NCBI GenBank assembly: GCA_032718565.1
Contig: JAVGVS010000656.1
Location: 62,001-126,000 of the forward strand
DNA length: 64,000 nt
Reading direction: 5' to 3'
Source: Distichodus sexfasciatus
Taxonomy: Eukaryota > Chordata > Actinopteri > Characiformes > Distichodontidae
The notes beneath the pieces were generated by a model that was not told where the DNA came from, did not search any database, and saw nothing but the letters and a program-made list of their open reading frames with translations. This document shows, one piece after another, positions 32,146-43,885 of the stretch. Every line of letters starts with the position of its first letter. The stretch's first letter is position 1. A program made the translations under genes and the position numbers.

Positions 32146-32218
32146 GCCTCTGCCTCCTGTGCTGTCAGTCAACTTGACTGACAGGTTTCATCCACTAGGA
32201 GGTAGCACTGGCAGAGGC
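32146..32218 (+). other. Nested inverted repeat in the 3' UTR
   Basis: The outer arms GCCTCTGCC (32146-32154) and GGCAGAGGC (32210-32218) are perfect complements. Inside is a perfect 23-base palindrome CTGTCAGTCAA-C-TTGACTGACAG (32162-32184). In RNA this predicts a stem with an inner hairpin. Confidence 0.75.
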
Positions 32219-34629
32219 AACGCTTTGCCTCCGGCAGTATTCTAAGAGGCCACGTCCTTCTAGTTCGTATTGCTCTACCGCTCCGGAATGTCTTAAGTAT
32301 TCCCTGTCCACAGGGGGGAAATGGGATACACACTCACATCTCCAGCAACCCGAGGGCATGTAACCGAGATGCCGTCAGCCTCATTAAAGTTACAGAGCGA
32401 ACATGAGTTTGCAGTGTTAGCATGTCAGCTGAACCCTCTGATCAAACCCTTTACAGAGTGAGCAACAGTGATCACAACACGACTCAGCGTTCCACCAATG
32501 AAGCAGCAAACGTCCAGGACACATCTAGAATTTTCAGTAAATATTTCAGCTAACTCCTTTGGTCACAAGTACGGCAAAATACTGCCCTTACTAAATGAAT
32601 GTCCGAATGCCGCACTGAGGACTGAGAGTCCATGAACCAAACCCTGTAAGTGAGCGAATAACCAGCTAAAACCCTGAGATGACTGAAGAACACTGGAGCA
32701 TTAACCAACATCCTGGCTAAGTTTACTTCATTTTAACACTTTAACAGTGTTGTGTAGAGAACAGAAACATTCTGCAGTATTTTATTGACTGCTTTTAAAG
32801 AAACACTTACAAACAGACTGTTTTCATGTTAGACTTTCTTTTTTTCCTGTGTTAACACAGTAATATAGAAATCTGAATTTGTGACTTGCATATATAATTA
32901 TATATTTTTGTGAGATTGACAAGTAGTCAGTAAGTATGTGTGTGAACACACCTATGTGTGTAGATAGGTGTAGGTTTTGTAATTTGTGTGCGTGGTTTAA
33001 TTATAAGGGAAAAGATTGACAATACACTGAATGTGAAGCTTTCGGCTTGCTGAAGGATTTAAACGTTGCTTTCAAAAGGACACACGATTGTTGATGTTTG
33101 TCTCTTGTTTCCTGTCTTGTCTCAAGCAGACACATGTATTGTTCAGAGACCAAAGGGGCGTGGCAGTTGAATAGCATCAGTGTGTACAAATCTGTAATAC
33201 TCAAAGCAACATCTTCAGACACCTCTAATTGGCCGTTCACGCATAAGCGACATGCTTGTGCTTTATATGCCTTTCCTCATTCCATCTTCTTCCATTACCT
33301 TTCCATACCATACCTTTCCTCACATTGTTTTACATCTTTCTCTGGTTTGATTGAGATATCAGTAGTGGTGCAAAATGCCAAATCTTTTCCTTTACCCTTT
33401 TCTAGTCTCTCTTTAATTCTTTCTACATGGTGTGATTACAGTTGTGCAATGTACATTGCGAAGGTCAGGTGTCTTTAAACTCATCTTCACTCTCTGAAGT
33501 GCTTCTTAAATAACAGTTAAAAGTTGTAGATTTGTAGAATAACCCACCATGAGTAGAAGAAATCATTGAAAGTTATAAATCTGCTGTGTACCGAGAACAG
33601 AACCCTGGAGCACCCCATTGTGGCCTAAGTGAGGTACCTGTTTCCTATTGACCCAGAGGTTTTCCTGTCCAGGGTCTGCTTACCACTAAACAGGCTCATG
33701 GCTGAATAATGAATGCCCAGCCACAGTATTAATTTTCTGTTTCAGTTTACAAAGGCCTGAAACTTCGAACTAGTCTTGAGTTGTAAGGGTAGTAGTTTTT
33801 TTTTGCACCAAACAATGTTCAGATATAAACACTATGACAAATGGTAAAAATGAAGACATAAGGTGCAAATTTAATCTGAAAACAGTAAATAAATAGATAT
33901 GAACATATGTGTATGGTTGTGAATTTCCAGAAGAGATTTTGGTTCAGCTTCATGTTTCTCCTAGATGTTTGGGGCAGATGCATTATTATGGGTGTAGTGG
34001 TAGTTCATGTGATGGAAAAAAAACTTAAAATGCTGCTCTGCAGAGCGCCAGAGAATGTACAGATGCTACCATTCTAAATCATACTGCTATTTGCAGCACC
34101 CACGCAACAAATGAAAACATTCCCATTGAGCATAATCCCATATTCTGACCTATAATCTCTGTTTTCCCCTCTGTAAGTAGGTGTGGTCTATTTATCTGTA
34201 ACTGCGCTCCAAACCTGTGCTTTTATCGTTAAATTGTATTTACCTTTCGTCCCCTGCAGTATTAATTCAAGATGAACGCTTCAGACGGTGCTTTTTGAAT
34301 ATTCGCTTTATACGCCAGAATGACTCACAGCTCAACAACATCTGAAATAGATTTTCCGTTTTTGTTCTGTCAGACTTCTGTCTGTCTGCACTTTCTGTGT
34401 TTCTGTCACGTCGGCCCTTCCTCTGACCTTTAAAAACAAATCGGTCATTGTTTTGTCTAACTTGTGTTCTCTTTAGCTGTCCTTGTATAAATAAAAGAGT
34501 ATTTATTAAAGGTGACAATTGTGTTTTAAACAAATGACGTTTAAAGCAACCCTGCTTTTATTTTGAAAAGCCAGTTTGTATTCTAAAAAAATAACATATG
34601 ATAATGTAACACAGATGTGCCCCAGACTA

Positions 34630-34635
34630 AATAAA
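34630..34635 (+). terminator. Candidate poly(A) signal AATAAA
   Basis: A canonical hexamer in the context of a short A-rich stretch, followed 20-45 bp downstream by TCTTTTTATTGTTTGG-type T/GT-rich sequence. It is the last good signal before the CTCF motif and the retroelement insertion. Another AATAAA lies at 34490-34495, so alternative sites are likely. Confidence 0.5.
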
Positions 34636-34776
34636 GTTATCTTTTACTGACAGTCCCTCTGTCTTTTTATTGTTTGGCCTTCGCCTTCTAATTATCCAAT
34701 ATGGTCATCATTTCAGTTTGTTTCTCGTATTTTGTCATTTTTTGTTCAGCGCTTTGCGCGTAATTATCGCATGTAT

Positions 34777-34792
34777 CCACCAGATGGCGCCA
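34777..34792 (+). promoter_or_regulatory. Consensus CTCF-binding motif downstream of PLCL
   Basis: CCACCAGATGGCGCCA fits the CTCF core CCASYAGRKGGC at every position and has the GC extension. It lies about 140 bp after the last poly(A) signal and about 60 bp before a retroelement insertion. The position is suitable for a domain boundary between the PLCL transcription unit and the downstream gene desert. Occupancy is not shown by sequence alone. Confidence 0.6.
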
Positions 34793-34867
34793 GTGCACTT
34801 TCTGTAAAATTCGGGTAGCGAACATAAAAATGATTTCTACTTGGAACACGTTTACAAATCAATTTCT

Positions 34868-35475
34868 TTTTTCTTTTTTTTTGTTGATCCCGCCACCACC
34901 CCCCCTCTTCGGAGGTCAACTTTATTCATTTAATTATTTTTCCAATTAATTAAAATACTTAAACAGGATAAATAAGGTTGAAAAGAGAGGCAACAGAGGG
35001 GGAGAGAAGAAGAAAAGGAAGGGAGAAGAAGGAAAAGAAAGAGAAAGAAAAGAAAGGAAAAGAAGTGTAGAGAGGGAGAAAAAAAAAAAAAATAGAACAC
35101 AGGAGACACAACAGCAGAGAAATTGCAGCAACAACCAACATCTGCATGAATTGCAGTAAATACTAAATAGCGCACATAAATATTACAGAATATATTTTGA
35201 AGGGATAGCAGATCAAGACAGTGTGTATCTGTGAGCACCTGTTTTTACACCAATGTGGATGCTTGTGTCCACACCTGTGTGTGTGAGCGCACTTGAATTC
35301 ATAAGGTTCCTCCATAGAAATGTTTAATAGTGCGTGTGGGGAACCTCAGTCCCGACCCGCAAGGTATGGAGCAGACACGGAGGGGACCTGGGACCCAGAC
35401 CTCCGGAGGCCCCCAGGGCCGGGACTCCCAGGAGAAACACCACCGAGAAGTCTGAGGTACCCTCCCAGAAAATCG
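34868..35475 (-). mobile_element. Retroelement insertion (LINE/SINE type) with 15-bp target-site duplication
   Basis: The identical 15-mer TACAAATCAATTTCT occurs at 34853-34867 and 35476-35490. The inserted 608 bp begins with a T-rich run on the + strand, equivalent to an A-rich tail on the - strand. That identifies a non-LTR retroelement inserted in minus orientation. A long purine-rich stretch (34979-35090) and a GC-rich distal end (35330-35470) lie inside. No reverse-transcriptase coding remains, so this is a 5'-truncated LINE or a SINE. The family is not identified. Confidence 0.8.
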
Positions 35476-35490
35476 TACAAATCAATTTCT

Positions 35491-36200
35491 GCCTAAAAAC
35501 CTTCTACTGTTTTCTATTTTTGCTGTTTTTAATCTGCACTCACAGGTGCCACGATGCTCTAGCCTTTGCCCCCAAAAAAGCAATGTATAAATAGGCTCTA
35601 AAAGATGGATGAATAATAGGCATGAATAATAAAATGTATCATATCTAGTTATCTAATTGATCAGAATATCAACTATTTCACTATATGAATTTCGCCCCAC
35701 ACACATATATATATATATACTCTGCATCTTATATTAACTCATTCAGGTTTAATGGGCATTGCATATTAGACAGTACCTGTTTAACACCTATTACGAATGT
35801 TACTATGTGCAATAATGCAATAAACATGATGCACATTTTTTAAATCTAAAATATCTAATACGCTTAGACAGGTACTGTTTAAAGTTTGGAGACTGTTATT
35901 GACCTGAGCACCTCTGGATGGAGACATAGTCATAGAATGACAGAAAGATGCTCACACACAGACCTACAAAGATATTTTCCAACTGTAAATTTTATAGCAG
36001 TAATTTCCTGGTCGGCCAATTACGGACAAGAAAGAAACCAGTTTAATTCTCTGCACAACAAGTCAGTGTTTTGGTCTTAGTTTTATGGTTGTTTGGCTTT
36101 ATTTACTCTTGTTCTAGATGGAAACATCTTCCATGCGTATGTGTGTCCTACAAATATCCCAAATTTACAGATGGTGTACATTAAGCCATGCCCAGTAACA

Positions 36201-36203
<3 letters not shown>
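35491..36203. other. Non-coding, start of downstream desert
   Basis: AT-rich with (AT)n near 35705-35720. No gene or complete repeat is recognised. Confidence 0.4.

Positions 36204-36234
<31 letters not shown>
36204..36234. repeat. (TC)n microsatellite
   Basis: Uninterrupted TC dinucleotides. They generate the RERERE stretch of an otherwise unsupported minus-strand frame. Confidence 0.95.
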
Positions 36235-36237
<3 letters not shown>

Positions 36238-36759
36238 AAGCACATGATCGTGCTTGTTTGGAGTCATGTGTCGCACAGGGACTGCTGGAACAGATGTGTG
36301 GAGACGGGACACTGTGGTATCTGTGCAGGTGACATGACAGGACATCGGCTCCTAATGTAGGCAACATCTGGCCGCTGTTGGTCCGTGTCAGTGCACAGCC
36401 GTCTGCGCCAGAATTTCGCCCGAGGCACTTCTGCGTACTACGTGCTGCAGTGGTCTGCTGGGTCGTGGGGTCTGGAGGGGAGGCAGAGGGCCCAGAGAAA
36501 CCTAGACTCATCTACCTTATGTTGTGAGATGCTTTCTTTAAGAGATATAGGTGAACATACACAAATACACGCATTTCCCTTTTTATTTCCATTGGCACGC
36601 ATCTCCAGAGTGGAGGATAAACAAAGTCTTCTCAAGTCTTTTAGGAACTCGAAAAAGTCCAACTTCAGAGCAGAAAAATCCATGCAGCTGATGGCCTAAT
36701 GCTTAGGATGGGAACACAGCAAGGTGTCTTAAGAGAAGCAGTTATTTAGCTGCACATTG

Positions 36760-37090
36760 AGGTAAAAGGGACACGCGTCCTCATCGACTTGTACTTAACA
36801 GCGGTGAGAGCAGTACGTACCTGGACACAGCCGGAGCTAAAACAGCTGCCCATTAGCAGCTGGAGCCCTGCATAGTTAGTTAGGCCTCCCAAAGCAGTCA
36901 CGTTGTGAAGACGCTCGGCCGCCTGCGCTAGCGTGGTGCACTTCTGCAGCTAATAGGGCCTGTTAATTTTAGCCTGCCGTGCGACTCCGAAGAGAGCCAC
37001 TTTGGGTTTAATTACAGTCATACTCGAGCAGCAATTTCGCTGTGATTGAGGAGGGAGGGGGAGAAGGAGAGGCAGAAAAGATCACCTCTT
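36760..37090. promoter_or_regulatory. Candidate enhancer block 1 of the desert
   Basis: Repeat-free sequence with several TTAGC, CTAAT and TTTAATTACAG cores and embedded GC-rich words. It resembles vertebrate developmental conserved elements in texture. Conservation untested. Confidence 0.35.
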
Positions 37091-37479
37091 AAAAGTGTCT
37101 AAATTGCATCTTATTTTCCCCCTCTTTTTAACCACAACAAAAGGGACAGTGACAATAGCTCGGCGTGTTTCCTCCCAAGCAAAAAGTGCGTTTTGACCAA
37201 TTACCAACGCCATTATCTGGGATGTATTAAAAGTGGCACAGGAGGACCGATGAGCAGTAATTGAAAAGTTTGTGTCGCAAAGTTTTGCAGTGGTGCGGTG
37301 GACTCACACTTTGCCAAGTTATATTTTCTCACACTTTAGGTCATACAGCACTGTCCAGATTTCAGATCAGGATGGCTCGTGTTCCATCCCCGGTACAGGC
37401 TGAACCATTTCCGAGATCAAGTTCAATCCTACGACGTGCCTAATGTTCAAGTGTGTGGCACAAGGTAGACAATGGGAAG

Positions 37480-37960
37480 GTCGTTAGCTAATTCCTCTCC
37501 AGCCTAGAAGTTGATGGCTGATTGAGAACCCAAAGGCGATCCTCTTTACAACACAAGGACGACACTTAAGAAGTCTCTAAATGAGGAAGGCAGACTTCAA
37601 CGGTGCACTGTGCCAATCTTAAATCATTGCCCATTGTTTAAGCGCCAGCCAGCGTCGGGACGAGAGAGACACTTGGGAGTGCGAATGTAATTGTCTCACC
37701 GTATCAATGTGTCTGAGAGTTAGCCCCCTCCTCAGGCCCTGCGGACGTTGGCGTTACCGCCTGCTGATGAGAGGATACCTGCAATCAGACTCCACACCAA
37801 GAACTATTGTATCATAATCACTCCAATTCACACGCTTCGGCTTTTACACGGTGAGATTCATTATCCTCCATCTCCCAAGCCATTTAGCTACACTTCCTCT
37901 TTTTTTTAACCCCCCTAATTTGAGCGATGCATCGCTTCTTGGAGTTCTCAGTTAGAGCCG
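37480..37960. promoter_or_regulatory. Candidate enhancer block 2 of the desert
   Basis: Repeat-free block containing ATCATTGCCCATTGTTTAAG (Sox-like ATTGTT), AATGTAATTGTC and TATCATAATCACTCCAATTC. No coding potential. Conservation untested. Confidence 0.35.
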
Positions 37961-37997
37961 TTACGGTGTGGCTATACGTGTTTGTTCTCACTTTGAA

Positions 37998-38064
37998 TCT
38001 TCTCTTCTCTTCTCTTCTCTTCTCTTCTCTTCTCTTCTCTTCTCTTCTCTTCTCTTCTCTTCTC
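37998..38064. repeat. (TCTTC)n pentanucleotide microsatellite
   Basis: Thirteen or so perfect TCTTC units. Confidence 0.95.
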
Positions 38065-38365
38065 GCTTTTGACCCATCATAGCCGTGTCCTCTGGTTGCC
38101 CTCAGAACCTTTCATTTCGCCAAACGCGAAGGCCTTATCATTAGCGTGCGACGTCTTTCTAACGCTCATCTTTTCCTCATCACGACATCCCCTTTTTTCC
38201 ACCTCCCTCTTTCGTCCCCGCTCTCACTCACCGTGAAGCCGTTCAGGAGTTGTTAATGGCCCACGTTGCTTTAATTGGTTTCTAACCGTTTATGAGCGAG
38301 AACCCAACTGTGAGCTTAATGAACAGGTACGACTGGGTAATTACTGCAATCTTAGCCCCCCTGCA

Positions 38366-38418
38366 CACACACACACACACACGCACATACACGTACAAAC
38401 ACACACACACACACACAC
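38366..38418. repeat. (CA)n microsatellite, interrupted
   Basis: Two CA runs separated by a short GCACATACACGTACAAA interruption. Confidence 0.95.
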
Positions 38419-39240
38419 TTAAAATGCACACTTATATACAAACTGGCCCGGACCACACAAAGCCTAAAAGGAGCCCAGGCCCTGCAGGAGTCTGCCGAAG
38501 CAGGAGGATGAGGCCAGAGAGAGAGAAAGATTCTGCCGAGCAAAACAAAAGAGACTGAAGAGGAAGATTTAAATGTAATAACTGGCTATTATTGGTCATT
38601 TAGTGTGGGAGCGGCATGCGGAGCGCAAGGGTGTGTTTACGACAGAGATGAAACTGCACACGTCTTCGCCGGCTCGCGGTTTGAACGGAGCACGAACTGA
38701 AGATGTTCTCAGAGGCTTATTGAGGGCATTGTAATGATGTATGTCATTTTGGGGGAAAACGATGTGCTTTATAATTTATCTTGACATGCAGCGGCTTTCT
38801 TTTAGAAAGTTTCTAAGATTGTTCGCTTTTCAAAAATAGCATGTGTGGTGTAGAACATTAGGAAATTTATGTGCACAGTCATATAAAAAGATGTAAAAAT
38901 GGAAACGTTACTTGCTATGGCATAGTAGTAGACCTAGTTAGCGAGCGTGTACAATTTGCAGTGTCCGTTGGTCAATCATTAGCGCTGTGAGACGTGGGCT
39001 TTGTCCTACAGTTATGCCTAAGTAATGATATGGACGAAGAGCAACTTTTCACCCGAGTTACACTCCAGCCAGACTCTATGATGTTGTCATTCATTCCTTC
39101 AGTCCATTTAGTCTTCAGTAGCTCTGTGTCTCTCTCACTCTCTCTGCCTCCCTCCATCTGCTAAATCATGTCTGTCCTGAGGCATAGAGCTGAGTTCTGT
39201 TCCCTTAAGGCTGACAATGGAGATCTGAAATAACACCCTT

Positions 39241-39267
39241 ACACACACACACACACACACACACACT
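39241..39267. repeat. (CA)n microsatellite
   Basis: Uninterrupted CA run. Confidence 0.95.
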
Positions 39268-39639
39268 AAGTCTCCAAACTATCCCTATCATCTCCATCAC
39301 TGAACCAGAGAGACACAAAGCGACAGAGAAAAAGTTTCGTTTCTTGGATATCAAAAGCAGTCGGACAGTGGATCGAGAGAGAGAGAAAAGAGAGAGAAAA
39401 AGACCCCAAAGAATTTGGGTTAAAAAGCTGAGCGTGCCCTGAGACTCTGTGGAGCCCAGCATTTGTATACATATTTTGGCCATTTGTTTAAACACATGCC
39501 AATTTCTGAAAAATGGAAGCTACCACACGGGCGGAGCGCGACATGCTCTGAATGGAGGGAGGGAAAGAGAGAAATTGAAAGAGAGAGAGAGCAAGTGGAA
39601 GGAGCAAGCGACGGGTAGCCCTTTGCCAGATGCCCGCTC

Positions 39640-39870
39640 CTAAATGACTTTGCATCCTCACAGGGGCGTTGGGCATCTCGCCCTCTCGGCTCCCCCAGGA
39701 CGCAATCACGCTTTGCCACTGTGGGCCGGCAGCGCGAGGGAGATGGCGAGGGGCGGCAAGGGGCCATGAGGGGCCGCGAGCGGCCTTCTGCTCTTTATGA
39801 GGCGCTGGTTTGACATGGCCAGGCAGCTGGTTAATTCATTAAATCGGAGCCCTAATATAAACAGCCATTC
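39640..39870. promoter_or_regulatory. Candidate enhancer block 3 of the desert
   Basis: A GC-rich half (39660-39790) followed by TAAT-rich sequence (GCTGGTTAATTCATTAAATC). Repeat-free and non-coding. Conservation untested. Confidence 0.35.
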
Positions 39871-40465
39871 ATTTCACTCTCTGACAGTGTGCCGTCTGGA
39901 CAATGTGAAGCACCCAAATATAACTGCCGTACTTGTGTGTTTGTGTGTGTGTATGTGTGTGTGTGCGAGAGCAAGACTGTTTATGTGCGTGTGTGTGTGC
40001 GTGCACGGATGTCTTACATAAGGGAAATATGAATGTTTGTGTGTGTATGATTTTGCAGTCAGACTCTTGGATAAATCAGTGTGTGAGAGGCCAGGCCAGA
40101 GCATTTCACTCTAAACACAGAAGGTTTTAAGAGAAGCAGGAATCGGCTCGGCTAATTGGTACAGCCTTACTGCATAGCTTTGGCATTTCGCAGCGCAATC
40201 AGAAAGTGGAAGAGCATTGTAATGCAGCCCCTCAGTGTAAAGGTAAAGCGTTGCAATATTACACACACACACACAAACAATCACACTAGTCTTGTACTTT
40301 AAAAAATCCAATTATTGTTACAGTGTAAATGCAACGCAAATTATAATGTGTAGTTTGTCGCTAACACAATGTTGATATTAGTATTTACACATTGGAATAT
40401 TGTGTTTTTGCCCAGCACAAGATTTAAAACATATTATCGCCATTATTGTTTATGTACATTGTGCC

Positions 40466-40543
40466 AGTACTTGCATAACCATTGTTATAGTTTAACTATA
40501 CTCTTAAGTATTGTTAAACTATAACAATGGTTATGCAAGTACT
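40466..40543. repeat. Perfect 30-bp inverted repeat (hairpin) with 18-nt loop
   Basis: The left arm 40466-40495 starts AGTACTTGCATAACCATTG. The right arm 40514-40543 is its exact reverse complement. The loop is CTATACTCTTAAGTATTG. Confidence 0.97.
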
Positions 40544-40724
40544 AGCAGAAATTTTTTCAGGAATGTTACTCATTGTTTGATAACCATATCTGATAACTGC
40601 ATTCTATACTGTTGTTTTTTGATTAGAGGATTTCAAGTCAAACTTAAAGTTAACTTTATTGTCATCGCTGTTATATACTCTACAAGTATACAGAGAGACG
40701 AGACGCTGTGACTCCACTTTTACC

Positions 40725-41040
40725 TAGGGATGAGCCGATACGCATTTTTTCAGAACCGATCTGATCCGATTCTGATACCGACATAGAGTCTGATACCATA
40801 TCTCTTTTTACTCTTATTCGCTAAGTGAGGCAAACACGCAATTTAGCTATCAAAAAAAATAAAAGTGCATGCAGGCAGATTTCAGCATGTAAAGACAAGA
40901 GATTTTGCTTGCAACTGTTCCACTGTGTGCGCAAAATAATGCGACAGAAGGCTCAGGTCGTATAAAATCCCACGTCGGACTTTGGACATGCCTGGCACAA
41001 GCACTACCTTTTCCAAGCCAATGTTGGCTGAAGTTTAAAG
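40725..41040 (+). mobile_element. hAT-like repeat fragment related to the 4.1-kb and 10-kb copies
   Basis: It begins TAGGGATGAGCCGATACGC and contains TCGCTAAGTGAGGCAAACAC, GTAAAGACAAGAGATTTTGC, TATAAAATCCCACGTCGGAC and TTTGGACATGCCTGGCACAA. These are shared with the copies at 4099-4734 and 9985-10520, but it lacks the central inserted module of those copies. Confidence 0.7.
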
Positions 41041-41269
41041 AGAGATATTATTTTCACTAAAAGTGGACTAAAATGGCTCCGTTTCGTCCACTATCACTGC
41101 TAAAGACACACTACAGTTACTGAAGTACTACTTTGAGGAGAGGAACAGACAATTTATGGTCTCAGACTGTGCAACAGCAAGGTGGATCAAAACAGGTGCA
41201 ACGAATAAAGAATGAACCCATGAAGAAATGTGTGATAGAAGTATATTAATATGTATTCCTGACAGCTCC

Positions 41270-41466
41270 CCGGGCGCTGTCCTTGTTAGCTGCCCACTGC
41301 TCCTTCATGGATGGGTCAAATGCAGAGGTCACATTTCATTGCGGTGCACTGTGTGCTGTGTTCACGATGACAAAAAAATCACTCGCTTTACTGGTCCGGA
41401 ATTCACACTGGCAACGTTCTGATCACAGGGTGAACGCCCCAACCGTTACACTGCCAACTGCCCCAA
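41270..41466. mobile_element. Chimeric SINE: 3' part (+) joined to 5' part (-)
   Basis: Positions 41270-41390 read the SINE body and tail on the + strand (GCTGCCCACTGCTCCTTCAT, GGGTCAAATGCAGAGGTCA). 41395-41466 read the SINE head on the - strand (AACCGTTACACTGCCAACTG). The two halves of one family meet in opposite orientation. Confidence 0.7.
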
Positions 41467-41839
41467 TAACCTGCAGTGCCATTACCATTCATGACTAGAA
41501 GTCAAAAAAGGTGCAACTTGGAGGGACGCTGTAGTTTTTCCGCTCTCTGTGTCAATTCAGAGCAAAGCAAGTCAGTCGCAGGAGTGTGTGAGGTCACAGA
41601 CAGAACTAGGCCATTTGCAGTGGCCTGGGTTCAGAAAATAGAAAAGTTGGATTTGATTCAAGTATTTGAGGTTTCCAACTCCATAATACAGAATGGGAAT
41701 GATAATTGAATTCCATTGCTTGTAGCCACCGGCGCTAAAAGTGACGAACAGTAACAATGGGTACATTTAACACAGGTAGGATCACAAGTTTAATCAAAAC
41801 CTGGCGTGTAAATGATACTTTCACAGTCAGATTTTTTAG

Positions 41840-41975
41840 TCCATCTGCATTTCACCCGTCCATAAAGTAGCTGTGCTTGGGGGTGGTACCTTGCTCATGA
41901 GTACCTCAGTAATACCTTTATCGGTGACCCTACGATCATGGAGCCAGCTCCCTAACCGTTGCACAACCCCTTCCC
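41840..41975 (-). mobile_element. tRNA-derived SINE fragment
   Basis: CATCTGCATTTCACCCGTCC, GTACCTTGCTCATGAGTACC and CCTAACCGTTGCACAACCCC match the minus-strand parts of the copy at 14878-15141. Confidence 0.75.
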
Positions 41976-42176
41976 CACTGAAAAATGGCAGTGCCAAAAA
42001 ACAAATGATGAAATACAATATGGGATATAATAAGTGACATTTAGATGCAAATAGTTGTTTATCAAATATTGGTGCAATGAGGTGACTGTATATGTCGTTA
42101 AACATACCCATTTATGATGGTTTTAGAGGTACATTCAACACTCTTATATTAGGGTTCAGGTGAAAGCTCCAGTTTA

Positions 42177-42226
42177 ATACACACACACACACACACACTC
42201 ACACAGACACACACACAAACACACTG
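42177..42226. repeat. (CA)n microsatellite
   Basis: CA run with a few single-base breaks. Confidence 0.9.
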
Positions 42227-43779
42227 AGAAAGTAATTGACGGCTACCTCCTATGGTGTCCCTGCTGTGGGGAATTGCTCAGATCAGTCTGTGCTCTGAGT
42301 CTTTAGATCCATGTCTCCATTACACTCCACTAAAGATAAAGAGACAGCACAGAGGGAGAGAGAGAGAGAGAAAGAGAGATGGAGAGATTGTGGCTATGTG
42401 ACTAAAGAAAAGCTCACAGCACAATGGCTGAAGAAAGCCCATGGTAATGGACATAAAAGCGAGTGAAACAGTGGTAAGAAAATAAAAGGAAAAAGGCAGA
42501 TGATGAAATATAATGCCCTTCATGTAAAGCATGATGCTAAGTACGTTTTTGCATTCTAATATGCTGTGTATTAAAGAAAACTGCCACTGTACCCACACAC
42601 ATACGCACACGTTTACAATCTAGCTGCTTTTCAAGTTACTTAAGCTGACTCAACTGTATTAGACCAAATGCACAGATATTTAGATACAAATGCAGCTAAA
42701 ATGATCCTTAAGCTGACCTTAGTAACCAAAGGAAAATCTTTTAGATAAAACTCAACTTCAACCTACAACTGAAACTGAAACATTATTTTTTTTATCTTGA
42801 GGCTCGGAACATTAATACAAAATCATCCCCATAAAAAATCTGACAAATCTATCTCAGTTTTTATCTTTTAGGGGAAAATCGGATCTTAACAGCTCAATAT
42901 CTGCCCCAAAAAAACACAAAATATTTAATAATTTGGATTTTTAGTTACTAAATAATGGTTAATTTTGTGTTCTGAATTAGGTTATAATTAAGGTATCATT
43001 AATATGTTTTGTTTTCAAGGGCCCAATTAAATTTTGTAAAGGCAATTCCGCCACTTAGCCGAAACACCATGTGTCTGTAACAACCTCAATACAGTGTTTA
43101 AATACAGACACACACTTAGTAATCAACATTAATTTGGCACACAAGGGAGTCAATACTGGGTAAATCCCCATAATCCTTCTAATCCACTCCTTCTCCCAAA
43201 TCTCTACTGTGTTAGTTTGACCCCAGCTGGTCTACCCGAGCTGAGTCGCTCACAATCAGGGCACAGGCAATCATCTTGACCTTTAATCTTGAGGGCTTGA
43301 ATCGAAGGCTCTCATTATTAGAGCTGAAACAGCCTCAACATCCAGTTTACATTTGATTCAAGCTCTCAAAATGACCATGTCCTGGATGACTGAGAACTTA
43401 CACAGACACCTTGACCTTTAGTTGCGCAAGCTTGTACAGTCGTCATCCTGAACATCCTGTTTCTCTATCGTCCCTCTTTCCCGCCTAAACCCTGCATTCC
43501 TCACACAACACCACCAATCACCAACTTGAGATGACATATTTTTGAGCTTCCTCCATCCCTTCATTTATTGGCTTATATGATTTGAGTGGCATACTCTAGA
43601 CACACACGACTTATATATTATTGGGCTGGAGCTACTGATTTAAGTATTTACTTGATGTGAAAATACCAAGACAAATCTTAAATCATTTTTAAATGACCTG
43701 ATCTGAAGAACAAAATGGCTCTCCTGTGGTTAATGGTGACACTCAACAATTCGAGAGCAGGCAGGAGGCTGGTGGTTGT

Positions 43780-43885
43780 CTAGAGATACCATGCTCACCT
43801 CTTGACCAAGACATTGTGGGTTCATGCCCTACTTCCACAGTACCACCATTGAATCTCCGAAAAGGACCCTTAACCACAAAGTGGA
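43780..43885 (+). mobile_element. Degenerate tRNA-SINE fragment
   Basis: CATGCTCACCTCTTGACCAA, ATTGTGGGTTCATGCCC (B-box-like) and CCACCATTGAATCTCCG then CCCTTAACCACA follow the order of a common teleost tRNA-SINE head. Confidence 0.45.

Larger units (their letters stand above)
31599..34660 (+). other. Probable 3' UTR of the PLCL gene
   Basis: After the stop there is about 3 kb with no coding potential, then clustered poly(A) signals (AATAAA at 34490-34495 and 34630-34635). The second is followed by T/GT-rich sequence, as expected downstream of a cleavage site. No splice-supported exon is seen in between. The region includes a strong nested palindrome near 32146-32218. The true cleavage site could be earlier, and transcript reads would settle it. 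Confidence 0.5.

Noticed and set aside
32190..32206. Second CTCF site CCACTAGGAGGTAG in the 3' UTR
   Set aside because: Two mismatches to the core motif; too weak to call.
34930..35238. Overlapping minus-strand frames rich in Phe/Leu/Ser
   Set aside because: Translation of the purine-rich strand of the retroelement insertion.
36083..36511. 142-aa minus-strand frame with RERERE run
   Set aside because: The run is a TC microsatellite and the rest has no recognisable motif.
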